Below the pieces are notes generated by a model. It was not told the DNA's origin. It saw only the letters and a list, made by a program, of their open reading frames with translations, and made no database searches. 64,000 nt of DNA, taken from an uncultured Acidobacteriaceae bacterium (GTDB lineage Bacteria; Acidobacteriota; Terriglobia; Terriglobales; Acidobacteriaceae). Positions within the stretch are counted from its first letter, which is position 1, and every line of letters starts with the position of its first letter. Below are positions 18,094 to 26,522 of this stretch, piece after piece. The stretch is from the NCBI GenBank assembly GCA_903828675.1, contig CAIKND010000106.1:1-64000 (forward strand). Reading direction: 5' to 3'. The position numbers and the translations under genes are program-made.

Positions 18094-19539
18094 TTAGTAC
18101 CTGTAATTCTCCGCCTTGTACGGTCCGCTCACCGGAACGCCCAGATAGTCAGCCTGCTTTGCCGTCAGAGTCGTCAGCCTCACGCCGATCTTCTCCAAAT
18201 GCAACCGCGCAACCTCTTCGTCCAGCTTCTTCGGCAGCACATAAACGCCCACCTTGTACGTGTCCTTGTTGGCCCACAGGTCCAACTGTGCCAGCGTCTG
18301 GTTGGCAAAGCTGTTGCTCATCACAAAGCTCGGATGTCCGGTCGCGCAGCCCAGGTTCACCAGCCGTCCCTCCGCCAGCACAAAAATGCTGTGCCCGGCC
18401 GTATTCTGGCCTGAAGGGAAGGTGTACATATCCACCTGCGGCTTGATGTTCAACTTCGTCACCCCCGGCTCTGCGTTCAACGGATCCATCTGAATCTCGT
18501 TGTCGAAGTGCCCAATGTTGCACACAATCGCCTGGTCCTTCATCTTCTTCATGTGATCCAGGGTGATAATGTCCACGTTGCCCGTGGTGGTGACGTAAAT
18601 ATCGCCGCGCCCCAGCGTGTCTTCAACGGTAGTCACTTCGTAACCTTCCATCGCCGCCTGCAGCGCGTTGATCGGATCGATCTCCGTGATCACGCAGCGC
18701 GCGCCCATGCCGCGCAGCGACTGTGCGCAGCCCTTGCCCACGTCGCCGTAACCGCAAATCACGGCGATCTTGCCCGCCACCATCACGTCGGTGGCGCGCT
18801 TGATGCCGTCGGCCAAGGACTCGCGGCAGCCATATAGGTTGTCGAACTTCGACTTCGTAACCGAGTCGTTCACGTTGATCGCCGGAACCAGCAGCTTGCC
18901 CTGTTCCATCATCTTGTAGAGCCGGTGCACGCCTGTCGTCGTCTCTTCGGATACGCCACGCCACGCTGCGGCCACCTTGTGCCAGTGCTGCGGATCCTCG
19001 GCAAACACCTGCTTCAGCAAGTCCTTGATGACCTTCTCTTCGTGGCTGCCTGATTCGGAATCCACCCACGTGTCGCCGTTCTCCAGTTCGTACCCCTTGT
19101 GGATCAGCAGGGTCACATCGCCGCCATCGTCCACCACCAGCTCCGGCCCCTTGCCGCCCTTATGCGCCAGAGCCTGATACGTGCACCACCAGTAATCTTC
19201 CAGCGACTCGCCCTTCCACGCATACACCGGTACCCCGGTCGCCGCAATCGCAGCCGCCGCATGGTCCTGCGTTGAAAAAATGTTGCAACTCGCCCAGCGG
19301 ACTTCCGCGCCCAGGCTCACCAGAGTCTCTATCAGCACCGCCGTCTGAATCGTCATGTGCAGCGAACCCGTGATGCGCACCCCGGCCAGCGGCTTGCCCG
19401 CCGCATATTTGTTCCGGATCGACATCAGGCCCGGCATCTCCTGCTCGGCGATGTTGATTTCCTTGCGGCCCCAGTCGGCCAGGGTCATGTCGGCTACTTT
19501 GTATCCAAGATCGGTCACTTCCAGCGTCGAACTTGCCAT
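18094..19539 (-). CDS. ahcY: S-adenosylhomocysteinase
   Basis: The enzyme hydrolyses S-adenosylhomocysteine to adenosine and homocysteine, relieving inhibition of methyltransferases. The 481 residues fit the longer bacterial form. Features are the N-terminal [16 protein letters not shown], the Cys-containing [16 protein letters not shown], the NAD-binding [18 protein letters not shown] and the C-terminal substrate region VDMYTFPSG with the terminal KAENYRY. AGAGGAG precedes the ATG. It is divergent from an ArsR-methyltransferase fusion with a 77-nt intergenic region containing a palindrome, which suggests regulation by that neighbour. Confidence 0.98.
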   Translation of the reverse strand: MASSTLEVTDLGYKVADMTLADWGRKEINIAEQEMPGLMSIRNKYAAGKPLAGVRITGSLHMTIQTAVLIETLVSLGAEVRWASCNIFSTQDHAAAAIAATGVPVYAWKGESLEDYWWCTYQALAHKGGKGPELVVDDGGDVTLLIHKGYELENGDTWVDSESGSHEEKVIKDLLKQVFAEDPQHWHKVAAAWRGVSEETTTGVHRLYKMMEQGKLLVPAINVNDSVTKSKFDNLYGCRESLADGIKRATDVMVAGKIAVICGYGDVGKGCAQSLRGMGARCVITEIDPINALQAAMEGYEVTTVEDTLGRGDIYVTTTGNVDIITLDHMKKMKDQAIVCNIGHFDNEIQMDPLNAEPGVTKLNIKPQVDMYTFPSGQNTAGHSIFVLAEGRLVNLGCATGHPSFVMSNSFANQTLAQLDLWANKDTYKVGVYVLPKKLDEEVARLHLEKIGVRLTTLTAKQADYLGVPVSGPYKAENYRY

Positions 19540-19574
19540 TTTGATTCTCCTCTTATCGTCCTATCGTGATATGT

Positions 19575-19586
19575 TGATATGTATCA
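19575..19586. promoter_or_regulatory. Palindrome in the ahcY / ArsR-methyltransferase intergenic region
   Basis: TGATA-TG-TATCA is a 12-bp inverted repeat embedded in a longer AT-rich run that also holds the direct repeat GATATGT-TGATATGT. It lies midway between two divergent starts, a typical place for an ArsR-family operator. Binding is an inference. Confidence 0.5.
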
Positions 19587-19616
19587 GAATCCGTAGCTCG
19601 CAGTCAATCGCAAACT

Positions 19617-20660
19617 ATGCCGTCCATCGTGAAAATCCTCCGCGTACTCGCCGATCCCAACCGGCTCCGCATCCTGCTCCTGCTGCAGGGTGAGGAGCTT
19701 TCTGTCGCCGAATTGCAGGAAATTCTCACCATGGGCCAGAGCACCATCTCCACTCATCTCTCTCAACTCAAGCAGGCCGGCCTGGTTGAGGACCGCCGCA
19801 CCGGCAAGAGCAATCTCTACCGCCTCGCCACCCGAGCTTCAGAGAATGTTGCAGTTTTGAAAGGGCATGACTCTAGTCGTGCCGATAGTGGCATTCAATT
19901 AGCCGGGCCTTTAGACGCTGAGGGATCTTCCGCTTTCGCCACTCCGGAGGCGGGCAACTTTCTACACAACCTGCTCGCGACGGCCAAAGCGGAGATCCCT
20001 GAAGCCGCCCCCGACCAGGCCGCCATGCGCCTCGTTCTCCGCAAGCGCCAGGACAAGATGCGCAGCTTCTTTGACTCCGTTGCCGGCCGCCTTGGCCGCG
20101 ACTACGTCCCCGGCAAATCCTGGAAGAGCCTGGCCGAAGCCCTGCTCCGCCTCATGCCTCCCATGGTCATCGCCGACCTCGGCGCCGGCGAGGGCGCCTT
20201 CGCCATGCTGCTGGCCGAGCGCGCCCGGCAGGTCATCGCTGTCGACACCTCGGCAAAAATGATCGAAGTGGGCCGCGACCAGGCCCTCCGCCACGGCGTC
20301 CAGAACGTCGATTTCCGCCTCGGCGACATGGAAGAAGTCCCCATCGCGGACGGCGAAGTCGATCTCGTCTTCTTTTCGCAGTCCCTCCATCACGCCCTGC
20401 ACCCTGCCCGCGCCGTCGAAGAAGCCTACCGCATCCTCGCTCCCGGAGGCCGCCTCGTCATCCTCGACCTCGTCCGCCACCGCTTTGAAGAAGCCCGCGA
20501 ACTCTACGCCGACGAGTGGCTTGGCTTCAGCGAAGTCGATCTCGAATCCATGCTCGAAAAGGCCGGCTTCACCCAGGTCCAGACCTCCATCGTCCACAAG
20601 GAACCTGACACTCCCCAGTTTCAAACCCTCCTCGCCGTCGCCCACAAGCCCGGCAAATAA
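19617..20660 (+). CDS. ArsR-family regulator fused to a SAM-dependent methyltransferase (SahR-like)
   Basis: The 347-residue protein has an N-terminal ArsR winged helix (about 1-75; VLADPNRLRILLLLQGEELSV, QSTISTHLSQLKQAGLVEDR, GKSNLYRLA) and a C-terminal class I methyltransferase (motif I ADLGAGEGAFA at about 185-195, then RLGDMEEVPIADGEVDLV and LAPGGRLVILDL). The ArsR part has no metal-site cysteines. Residues about 80-103 are encoded by a copy of a dispersed intergenic repeat (19855-19926), forming the linker. ArsR proteins fused to methyltransferase domains next to ahcY are thought to sense SAM/SAH and control the methyl cycle, and the divergent ahcY supports this. Whether the domain still methylates anything is unknown. 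Confidence 0.9.
   Translation: MPSIVKILRVLADPNRLRILLLLQGEELSVAELQEILTMGQSTISTHLSQLKQAGLVEDRRTGKSNLYRLATRASENVAVLKGHDSSRADSGIQLAGPLDAEGSSAFATPEAGNFLHNLLATAKAEIPEAAPDQAAMRLVLRKRQDKMRSFFDSVAGRLGRDYVPGKSWKSLAEALLRLMPPMVIADLGAGEGAFAMLLAERARQVIAVDTSAKMIEVGRDQALRHGVQNVDFRLGDMEEVPIADGEVDLVFFSQSLHHALHPARAVEEAYRILAPGGRLVILDLVRHRFEEARELYADEWLGFSEVDLESMLEKAGFTQVQTSIVHKEPDTPQFQTLLAVAHKPGK
19855..19926 (+). repeat. TTTTGAAAGGG dispersed repeat, copy B, inside a coding region
   Basis: The copy keeps the TTTTGAAAGGGC start and the first hairpin, but as GGCATGAC/GTCGTGCC with loop TCTA. Relative to copy A, inner stem positions differ on both arms while pairing is kept (one T-G). The second hairpin is degraded, and the tail GCTGAGGGA remains. 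It is read in frame as VLKGHDSSRADSGIQL and following residues between two protein domains. Confidence 0.82.
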
Positions 20661-20668
20661 GCGCGCTG

Positions 20669-22441
20669 TCAGCCAATCGTGAGCGTCTTCCGGAACGGGG
20701 TGAAGCCGGTTATATAGACTCGGTAGCGGTCCGGCTGCGATGGCCCTTGGCGCGTGTCATAAAACTCCTCTTCCATCCGGATCATCTCGTGATCGGCCTG
20801 TCCGGGACCGAACATGATGACGTCATTGCCCACGCGAAACCGTCCAGTTCCCTGGCGCAGGAAATAGAGATTCGGCCTTGTTGCGCCAAGCTCGATCCCT
20901 TCCAATTGGCCATTCCGTCGAAATGTGAGTTCAATCGTCACCGGGACGCGATCGTGCCCTCCCACATCGAACGCAAGTTCAAAAGTGCCGGCGTTCTCGG
21001 TCACGCTGACTTTCTGCTGCAGAGTCTGGATATTGCTCTTTGGCCGCCCGGTAAAATTCAACTTGCTCCAGAAGCGATTCCCTGCGGGTGTCAGCGCATA
21101 GTCTCCCTGTGGATTGCGCAAATGCTTGGGTAGAGGCTGATAGTAAGGCACCTGCATGTCCTGGTGGAGCAAGTACCGTTTCCCATCCAACTTCATCCCC
21201 GCACTGCGGAAAGAACCTTCGCTGAAGAAGTTCGGGATCATTCGCACAGATTCCAGCACTGCTTTTCCTTTGCGAAAACTGAAGAACGTCGAATTACTGG
21301 CCAGCCCGGATGCAACGCCCAGGGGCCAGTCGCTTCCGCCGTACACCGTAGCGCTCACATCTCCCCTTCGAATGCGAGACAGGGCGCTGTTCCTGAAAAA
21401 CCGCTCGTAGTCCAAGGGCAATGGCTCAGCATTGGGCAGCTTTTCACAGTAGAGAGGCTCTTCCAGAAATTCAATCAGGGGAATCTTCGCTTCCGCATGA
21501 TCGAGACCGATCTGTTCGGCCAATCTGGCCACCGCGGCAAACTGTCCGTTCCGGTCTTTGATCGCCATGTAGCGGTATTGCAGATAGTAGTTTGAAATCC
21601 AGGCGTCCATCGTCTGATCTTGCCGCCTTGACCCAACCGTTTCGAGTTCGCCATTCGGATGCATGTAAAACATCGTCATGGCCAGGTTTCTGCGGACCAA
21701 CTCCAGCAGTGCAGGACGATCGAGCAACCGAGCCATCGTGATCAGCGCGTTGTCCACCACGCGCGAGTATATGCCCGTGCTCCTTTCCTCAAACTGCCCA
21801 TCCGCATCACAAAAAACGCCCTCTCCCAACCAGTCATCGATCCTGTTTGTGTACTTCGCTGAGGGGAAGAGCGAATTCAGTTGCGCCAAAGCGGAGCAGA
21901 CCACCCAGCGATGGTTTGGCGTATGGATTCCGCCAGTAGACAGCGCCTCGCCGGCCGCCAGCACGAACCTTCCCAGTTTCTTGTTGACGGAGGAGAGTTG
22001 CGGCAATCTCATGCGCTGCAGTACAGCCAGGGCCAAGCAAACCGTTTGGACCACAAATCCCGTGTCTGGCGGAGAGTACAAATTGCCCGAATCGATGGTC
22101 CCATCGGCGTGCTGAGCCGCCAGTAATTTGTCCGCTTCTGCTTCCAGCATTGTTAGCAGCACCTGGGACTCGAAGTAAGTGGACTCCGGCGCGCAGTACG
22201 CGCCCGCCAACGCGTCCACTGCCTCCCCAACGCCGCGAGCGCCAAAACGTTGAGCTGACCCTCTCACCGGCTCGAAATAGGACCGCAGGCCGGCATCGTT
22301 TGCTTGCACCAGCCGGCGATAGTAATCGTCCTCTCTCTCAGCTGCGTCACCCGCGCTCGCACCCCCAATGCCGGCCAACCCCGCCAACGCCGCTGCGGTG
22401 CCCAAAGCATCTCGCACAAACCCTCTCCGTGATATGTCCAT
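20669..22441 (-). CDS. Tat-exported protein, alpha/alpha-toroid lyase-like
   Basis: The 590-residue protein begins with a twin-arginine signal (SRRGFVRDALGTAAALAGLAG). The first half (about 40-330) is helical with repeated ALAVLQRM- and LARLLDRPALLELVRR-type helices and conserved aromatic/His segments (GGIHTPNHRWV), resembling an (alpha/alpha)6 toroid. The second half is beta-rich (about 350-590; FFSFRKGKAVLESVR, RVPVTIELTFRRNGQLEG). This two-part layout is typical of heparinase II/III-type and related polysaccharide lyases, but I could not identify a catalytic Tyr/His set with confidence. It converges with the upstream plus-strand gene, with only 8 nt between stops. The assignment is tentative. 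Confidence 0.72.
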   Translation of the reverse strand: MDISRRGFVRDALGTAAALAGLAGIGGASAGDAAEREDDYYRRLVQANDAGLRSYFEPVRGSAQRFGARGVGEAVDALAGAYCAPESTYFESQVLLTMLEAEADKLLAAQHADGTIDSGNLYSPPDTGFVVQTVCLALAVLQRMRLPQLSSVNKKLGRFVLAAGEALSTGGIHTPNHRWVVCSALAQLNSLFPSAKYTNRIDDWLGEGVFCDADGQFEERSTGIYSRVVDNALITMARLLDRPALLELVRRNLAMTMFYMHPNGELETVGSRRQDQTMDAWISNYYLQYRYMAIKDRNGQFAAVARLAEQIGLDHAEAKIPLIEFLEEPLYCEKLPNAEPLPLDYERFFRNSALSRIRRGDVSATVYGGSDWPLGVASGLASNSTFFSFRKGKAVLESVRMIPNFFSEGSFRSAGMKLDGKRYLLHQDMQVPYYQPLPKHLRNPQGDYALTPAGNRFWSKLNFTGRPKSNIQTLQQKVSVTENAGTFELAFDVGGHDRVPVTIELTFRRNGQLEGIELGATRPNLYFLRQGTGRFRVGNDVIMFGPGQADHEMIRMEEEFYDTRQGPSQPDRYRVYITGFTPFRKTLTIG

Positions 22442-22560
22442 AGTCAGGCCTTGAACACTAAACTACCTTTCTGTGTCGATGTCATGAAATTGTAGCCCTC
22501 GCGATGCAGATCAAGCCTCGCTCATCAGGAGCGCCCCCAGCATGCCTGCATCAATAATTG

Positions 22561-22682
22561 CGGCGGGTGGCCCCGATCCCTCAGTCCTTTCCAAACCACA
22601 ACGAGGGTGCTCCCGGTCCCTCGGCGGGTGGCCCCGATCCCTCAGTCCTTTCCAAACCACAACGAGGGTGCCCCCGGTCCCT
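22561..22682. repeat. Two tandem 61-bp repeats
   Basis: Unit 1 (22561-22621) and unit 2 (22622-22682) are identical except for one base (GCTCC versus GCCCC). Each starts CGGCGGGTGGCCCCGATCCC and ends CGGTCCCT. The second unit runs into a perfect hairpin, CCCCGGTCCC (22672-22681) with GGGACCGGGG (22691-22700). The near identity implies a recent duplication. Confidence 0.9.
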
Positions 22683-23339
22683 CGCTTTTGGGGACCGGGG
22701 ATGACAGCCTCCAACCCTCCCGCCAGATCACTCCCTGAAGTCGGCTTCTCACCAGCCATCGACGACCCGCGCCGCTTCCAACTCCTCCAGCACATCGCCA
22801 AAGCCGGATGTCCACTGCGTTGCGCGCAGGCCCGCGCCAACCTCTTACCTTCAAGCTTTGCGCGGCGGAAAAACTCAATCTGACTTTTGTACGGACTTTT
22901 GCCCCCGAAAGCACCCGCCTTCAAGCCACGCAAAAGAATCGCCGCGCCGTTTGCAGTCCAGCATGGGGCGCCGCCGCACCCCGAAAAAGATGAAAATGAG
23001 GCATAATTTTACAATGCTTAATTTCAATAACTTAGCCGCCATTTTCACTGCAGATAATTACCACCCATCGGCGCACAATAGTTCTATGTTCACTTTTCGC
23101 CCAACTCGATGCTCATCCGCCGGCCCGGCATCGGCAAACCCATTCAAGAGACGCACCACCCTGAAGCAGCCCCCACCCCCCTCCCTACCTACCACCCTCC
23201 CTCCCACCCCCCCTCTTTGAAATGTTTTCTAGTTAGTTAACACGCTGCCTGGCACCTGATCTTCTTCACCTGAGCGCGCGTTCCCCATTCTGGGATTGTC
23301 CGCGCGGCTCAACATCACGCAAGCGTTACGATTAAGACA
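22683..23339. other. Non-coding stretch with polypyrimidine tract
   Basis: No supported gene lies here. It contains the right arm of the hairpin above, an AT-richer part (about 22990-23060) that may hold the promoter of the hydrolase gene, and a C/T-only-like tract at 23170-23216 with several C5-C7 runs. On the minus strand this tract could form a G-quadruplex. The open frames across the repeat region have repetitive composition and no ribosome-binding site. Confidence 0.4.
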
Positions 23340-24164
23340 ATGACTACAACGCATATTGAGCATGCACCGGCAGCGGTGGCCGAGGGATCGGTGCGCTCTG
23401 CCGACGGAACGCGCATTAGCTTTCATCGCCTGGGCAGCGGACCGGGCGTGGTCTTTGTCCATGGCAGCGTAGCCATGCACACAGACTGGATGCCAGTTGT
23501 CAGACTGCTGGCGAGCCGCTTTACCTGTTTCGCCATGGACCGGCGCGGCCGCGCCAAAAGCGGTGAGGGCATTGGGCCTTATTCAATCGAGCGCGAGTAT
23601 GAGGATATTGCCGCGGTGCTTGCCGCCGCCGGGCCGGGAGCTGCGCTGGTTGCCCACTCTTTTGGCGCCACCTGCGCCCTGGGCGCGGCCTTGCGCCATC
23701 CGGTGCCGGGGCTGGTGCTCTATGAGCCGCCTCTGCCCGTCGGCGGCCTCATTGCAGGCGAAAACCTGCCGCCCTACGTCCGCGCCATCGAAGACGGTGA
23801 TCCCGACAGGGCTCTGGAACTGGGCCTCGCTAGATTTCCCCGCCTTCCCGCCGAAACCATAACTGGCCTCCGCACCTCGCGCGGTTGGCCCCGCCTGCGA
23901 GCCATGGCCAAAAGCTGGATTCGCGAACTCGAGGCAATGGATGCGTTGAGCGCGGATGTGGAACCCTATCGCGCACTCTCTTTCCCGTCCATGCTGCTTG
24001 TAGGCGAACTCAGCCCCGAGCATCCCATGCTGGACGCCTCCCGAGCGCTCGCCGAAGTTCTACCAGGCGTGCGGGTCGAGTGGCTGTTAGGCCAGGGCCA
24101 TGGAGCGATGCGGGCCGCGCCGGAGATGGTGGCGCGTCTGATTCGCGAGTTCCTGGCAGAGTAA
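23340..24164 (+). CDS. Alpha/beta hydrolase
   Basis: The 274-residue protein has the alpha/beta-hydrolase core: oxyanion motif VFVHGSVAMHTDW, nucleophile elbow AHSFGA, an acid loop after MLLVGELSPEHP and the catalytic His in LGQGHGAM. No signal peptide is present, so it is probably cytoplasmic. The specific substrate is unknown; similar proteins act on esters or lactones. The start ATG lacks an obvious Shine-Dalgarno. It converges with the gene at 24263, with a bidirectional hairpin between them. Confidence 0.9.
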   Translation: MTTTHIEHAPAAVAEGSVRSADGTRISFHRLGSGPGVVFVHGSVAMHTDWMPVVRLLASRFTCFAMDRRGRAKSGEGIGPYSIEREYEDIAAVLAAAGPGAALVAHSFGATCALGAALRHPVPGLVLYEPPLPVGGLIAGENLPPYVRAIEDGDPDRALELGLARFPRLPAETITGLRTSRGWPRLRAMAKSWIRELEAMDALSADVEPYRALSFPSMLLVGELSPEHPMLDASRALAEVLPGVRVEWLLGQGHGAMRAAPEMVARLIREFLAE

Positions 24165-24201
24165 TTGGCCGGCGTCGGTAACCAGCAGTGGCCTGAGTTA
24201 C

Positions 24202-24238
24202 GCACGAAGGGGAGGCCAGATCGGCCTCCCCTTCGTGC
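24202..24238. terminator. Bidirectional terminator between convergent genes
   Basis: A perfect 16-bp stem GCACGAAGGGGAGGCC / GGCCTCCCCTTCGTGC encloses the 5-nt loop AGATC. It lies between the stops at 24164 and 24263, and the outer parts give short T-rich ends on both strands. Confidence 0.8.
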
Positions 24239-24262
24239 ATTGCTTACCCTGACTTCCAGATC

Positions 24263-24625
24263 TCAGGCGTCAGTGCCTTCGATGCTCTCGACATGGATCA
24301 GTTTCGCTTCCATGTCGAGCTGACCAGTCACCGTAACGGCTTTGCCCTCAAATGGTTTGGCCCGCTCCGGGTCGTCGAGTTTGAATAACTGCCCTGAGGA
24401 TTCTCGCAGAACGAATTGCTCGCCGTCCTTCACCACAGTTCCGGTATAGGTTTTGGACTTGGCCTGTTCCTGCTGTGGCTGTGCCGGTTGGGCCTGCTCT
24501 TGCACCGCTACAGCCTTCGGGCCTGAGCCAGTTCCGAAAAATGGGCTTCCCCACGCCAAAGCGCAAGTGAAAACCAGCGCACTAAGGGTGAGGCCTAGGG
24601 AGAGATCGCGCTTGATGAATTGCAT
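24263..24625 (-). CDS. Small exported DUF5818-like protein
   Basis: The 120-residue protein has a signal peptide (LGLTLSALVFTCALAWGS), a Gln/Pro/Ala-rich linker (about 40-56), and a compact beta domain (TYTGTVVKDGEQFVLRESSG, FKLDDPERAKPFEGKAVTVTGQLD). The pattern 'GTVVKDGEQFVLRES...KLDD...GKAVTVTG' is that of the OB-like DUF5818 domain common in Acidobacteriota. It is probably periplasmic and of unknown function. A GGAGG-like site precedes the ATG. Confidence 0.8.
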   Translation of the reverse strand: MQFIKRDLSLGLTLSALVFTCALAWGSPFFGTGSGPKAVAVQEQAQPAQPQQEQAKSKTYTGTVVKDGEQFVLRESSGQLFKLDDPERAKPFEGKAVTVTGQLDMEAKLIHVESIEGTDA

Positions 24626-24828
24626 AGGTCATACCTCCGGGGGATGGAATGATCGTGCGCCTGCATACAAGCATTCCCGGGGCCAAACCCATGGCTATTG
24701 AGGGCAATGGAATTCCCACCGCCCATCTCGCGCAACCGGTAATAACAACCGATCCGCAAGAGGTAAAAACTACCTGCAAAAGAAAGTACGACCCAGCCTG
24801 ATCTAGCAAACCTCTGGTTGAGTCGATG

Positions 24829-24918
24829 TTTTGAAAGGGCCCGGCTTCAAAGCCTGCACTGAGCGAAGTCGAAGTGTGCCGCAAATGCTGCAAAATGAAC
24901 GAGGGCTTCACAGGCTGC
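24829..24918 (+). repeat. TTTTGAAAGGG dispersed repeat, copy C (with insert)
   Basis: The copy starts TTTTGAAAGGGCCCGGC. The first hairpin is interrupted by the sequence ACTGAGCGAAGTCGAAGTG, itself a short element that recurs in unrelated bacterial intergenic regions. The tail ACGAGGGCTTCACAGG corresponds to the second hairpin of copy D. Confidence 0.7.
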
Positions 24919-24942
24919 GGAAAAACTCTTATTGCGCCGCTG

Positions 24943-25012
24943 TTTTGAAAGGGCACGGCTTGAGCCGTGCCACAAACCCCTGAAAACAAACGAGGGCTTT
25001 AGCCCCTGAGGG
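24943..25012 (+). repeat. TTTTGAAAGGG dispersed repeat, copy D
   Basis: This is the cleanest copy: GGCACGGC-TTGA-GCCGTGCC as first hairpin, spacer of about 22 nt, then GGGCTTTAGCCC and CTGAGGGA. It follows copy C after only 24 nt in the region downstream of obgE on the minus strand. Confidence 0.85.
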
Positions 25013-25060
25013 ACGTCTTTCGCCATTCTCGCTCGGAATCAGGCCTTTTTCCGCAGCCTG

Positions 25061-25085
25061 TTTCAGCCCCTGAGGGAATGCCCGC
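25061..25085 (+). repeat. Tail-only fragment of the TTTTGAAAGGG repeat
   Basis: TTTCAGCCCCTGAGGGAATG repeats the last 20 bases or so of copy A (TTCAGCCCCCGAGGGAATG). The head is missing, which points to repeated insertion or recombination at this site. Confidence 0.6.
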
Positions 25086-25098
25086 CGTGGAATAAGAC

Positions 25099-26199
25099 TC
25101 AATGAGAGGTTCCCTGGCTCTGCTCGCCAATCCGCAGTTGTTTTGACAGCGCCCACTTCAACTCATCAATCCCCTCACCGGTAACCGCCGAAATCGCATG
25201 AAATTCCAGCTTGCGCCGCTTCACGTGCGCCGCCAGCTTCTTTAGCTTTTCAGGGTTCGCTGAATCGATCTTGGTCGCGCACACAATCATCGTCTTATCG
25301 GCTAGCGGGTGATTGGGCAACAACGGATCGTCATCGCTTGCAAAGGGGTCAGATTCCTTTCGGATTCCACTGCTGGTAAAGCTGGCCAACTCCTTGTTAA
25401 TGATCTTGAAGTCCTCCACCGGGTCCGGCCGCCCTGAAGAGTCCGACACGTCAACCAGATGCAGCAAAAGCCGCGTACGCTCGATGTGGCGCAAAAACTG
25501 GACGCCCAGCCCCGAGCCCAGGTGCGCACCTTCAATGAGCCCCGGCATATCGGCCACAACATAGGATTCCAGGTCCGGCTCTTCGCCCACCGTCACCACG
25601 CCCAGGTTCGGCTCCAGCGTCGTAAACGGGTAGTCGGCAATCTTGGGCTTTGCAGCCGAGATGCGCGCAATCAGCGTCGACTTGCCGGCGTTCGGGTAGC
25701 CAACCAGCCCCACATCGGCCAGCAGCTTCAACTCCAGCCGGTAATTGCGCTCTTCGCCCGCTCGTCCCAACTCGTGCTCCCGTGGGGCCTGGTGGGTACT
25801 GGTGGCGAAGTGCTGGTTGCCGCGTCCGCCACGCCCACCACGAGCGATAACTACTTCCTCATCGGGTTCCTGGAAGTCGTGGACCAACTCCCCGGTATCT
25901 TCGTCGTAAAGCGCCGTGCCCACAGGCACTTGCAGCGTGACGGACCGCCCGTCCAGACCGGTGCAATTGGAGCCCATGCCGTGCTCACCGCGCTGTGCCT
26001 TGTGCTCCGGGTTATACCGGAAGTGGATCAGCGTATTGTGGCGCTGCGAAGAGACCATCACTATATCGCCGCCACGGCCGCCGTCACCGCCCGAAGGACC
26101 GCCGCGGGGTACAAACTTCTCGCGCCGGAAAGCCATGCAGCCATTGCCGCCGTCGCCGGCCTTCACGCGAATTTTCGCTTCATCGATAAACATAGACAT
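25099..26199 (-). CDS. obgE: Obg-family GTPase
   Basis: The essential GTPase acts in late 50S ribosome assembly and stress response. The 366 residues have the Gly-rich Obg fold (1-158; [31 protein letters not shown]) and a G domain with G1 GYPNAGKST, switch [10 protein letters not shown]3 [10 protein letters not shown] and G4 ATKID (NKxD replaced by TKID), then SAVTGEGI as G5. A variable C-terminal OCT domain is absent, as in many family members. There is no rplU or rpmA neighbour, unlike many genomes. Confidence 0.97.
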   Translation of the reverse strand: MSMFIDEAKIRVKAGDGGNGCMAFRREKFVPRGGPSGGDGGRGGDIVMVSSQRHNTLIHFRYNPEHKAQRGEHGMGSNCTGLDGRSVTLQVPVGTALYDEDTGELVHDFQEPDEEVVIARGGRGGRGNQHFATSTHQAPREHELGRAGEERNYRLELKLLADVGLVGYPNAGKSTLIARISAAKPKIADYPFTTLEPNLGVVTVGEEPDLESYVVADMPGLIEGAHLGSGLGVQFLRHIERTRLLLHLVDVSDSSGRPDPVEDFKIINKELASFTSSGIRKESDPFASDDDPLLPNHPLADKTMIVCATKIDSANPEKLKKLAAHVKRRKLEFHAISAVTGEGIDELKWALSKQLRIGEQSQGTSH

Positions 26200-26522
26200 C
26201 CAGGGGAACAGAGATTTGCGCTTCCTTGCGCTCTATAGGAGCCAGAAACAACACGCCGTCTCTTCAGTTTATCGAAATTGCGGCCATTTCACAGCGGATT
26301 CCAATGAATCTTGCCCGGCGCTCGCGGTAAACACCTCTGGGGCGCTGTGACGAACACTACTTTCCAGTTCCACCTGGGCGGCATAGAATCGCTTCCAACT
26401 CCACTTGGGTGTAGGCAAAACGGGCGAATCCGCACTGCCCAGGAATCCGGACCCGCCAATAGAGCGGGCTGGCGGAGTGTGTTGTGTAATTCTCCCAGGG
26501 TCTGCCACGGGCAGGTGTCTCG
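26200..26522. other. Intergenic region between obgE and TonB receptor 1
   Basis: The 323 nt hold the divergent promoters. Two imperfect 20-bp direct repeats, TTTCCAGTTCCACCTGGGCG (26361-26380) and CTTCCAACTCCACTTGGGTG (26392-26411), differ only by transitions. No gene is supported. Confidence 0.5.

Noticed and set aside
18094-19616. SAH or SAM riboswitch upstream of ahcY
   Set aside because: Only 77 nt separate the divergent starts and the sequence is AT-rich with a short palindrome; no extended paired structure of a known riboswitch is visible.
22511-22933. Open frames across the 61-bp tandem repeat
   Set aside because: They translate repeats, have no Shine-Dalgarno, and show no protein-like composition.
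22683-23339. CRISPR-like array near the tandem repeats
   Set aside because: There are only two 61-bp units without spacers; no regular short repeat/spacer pattern and no cas genes are present.
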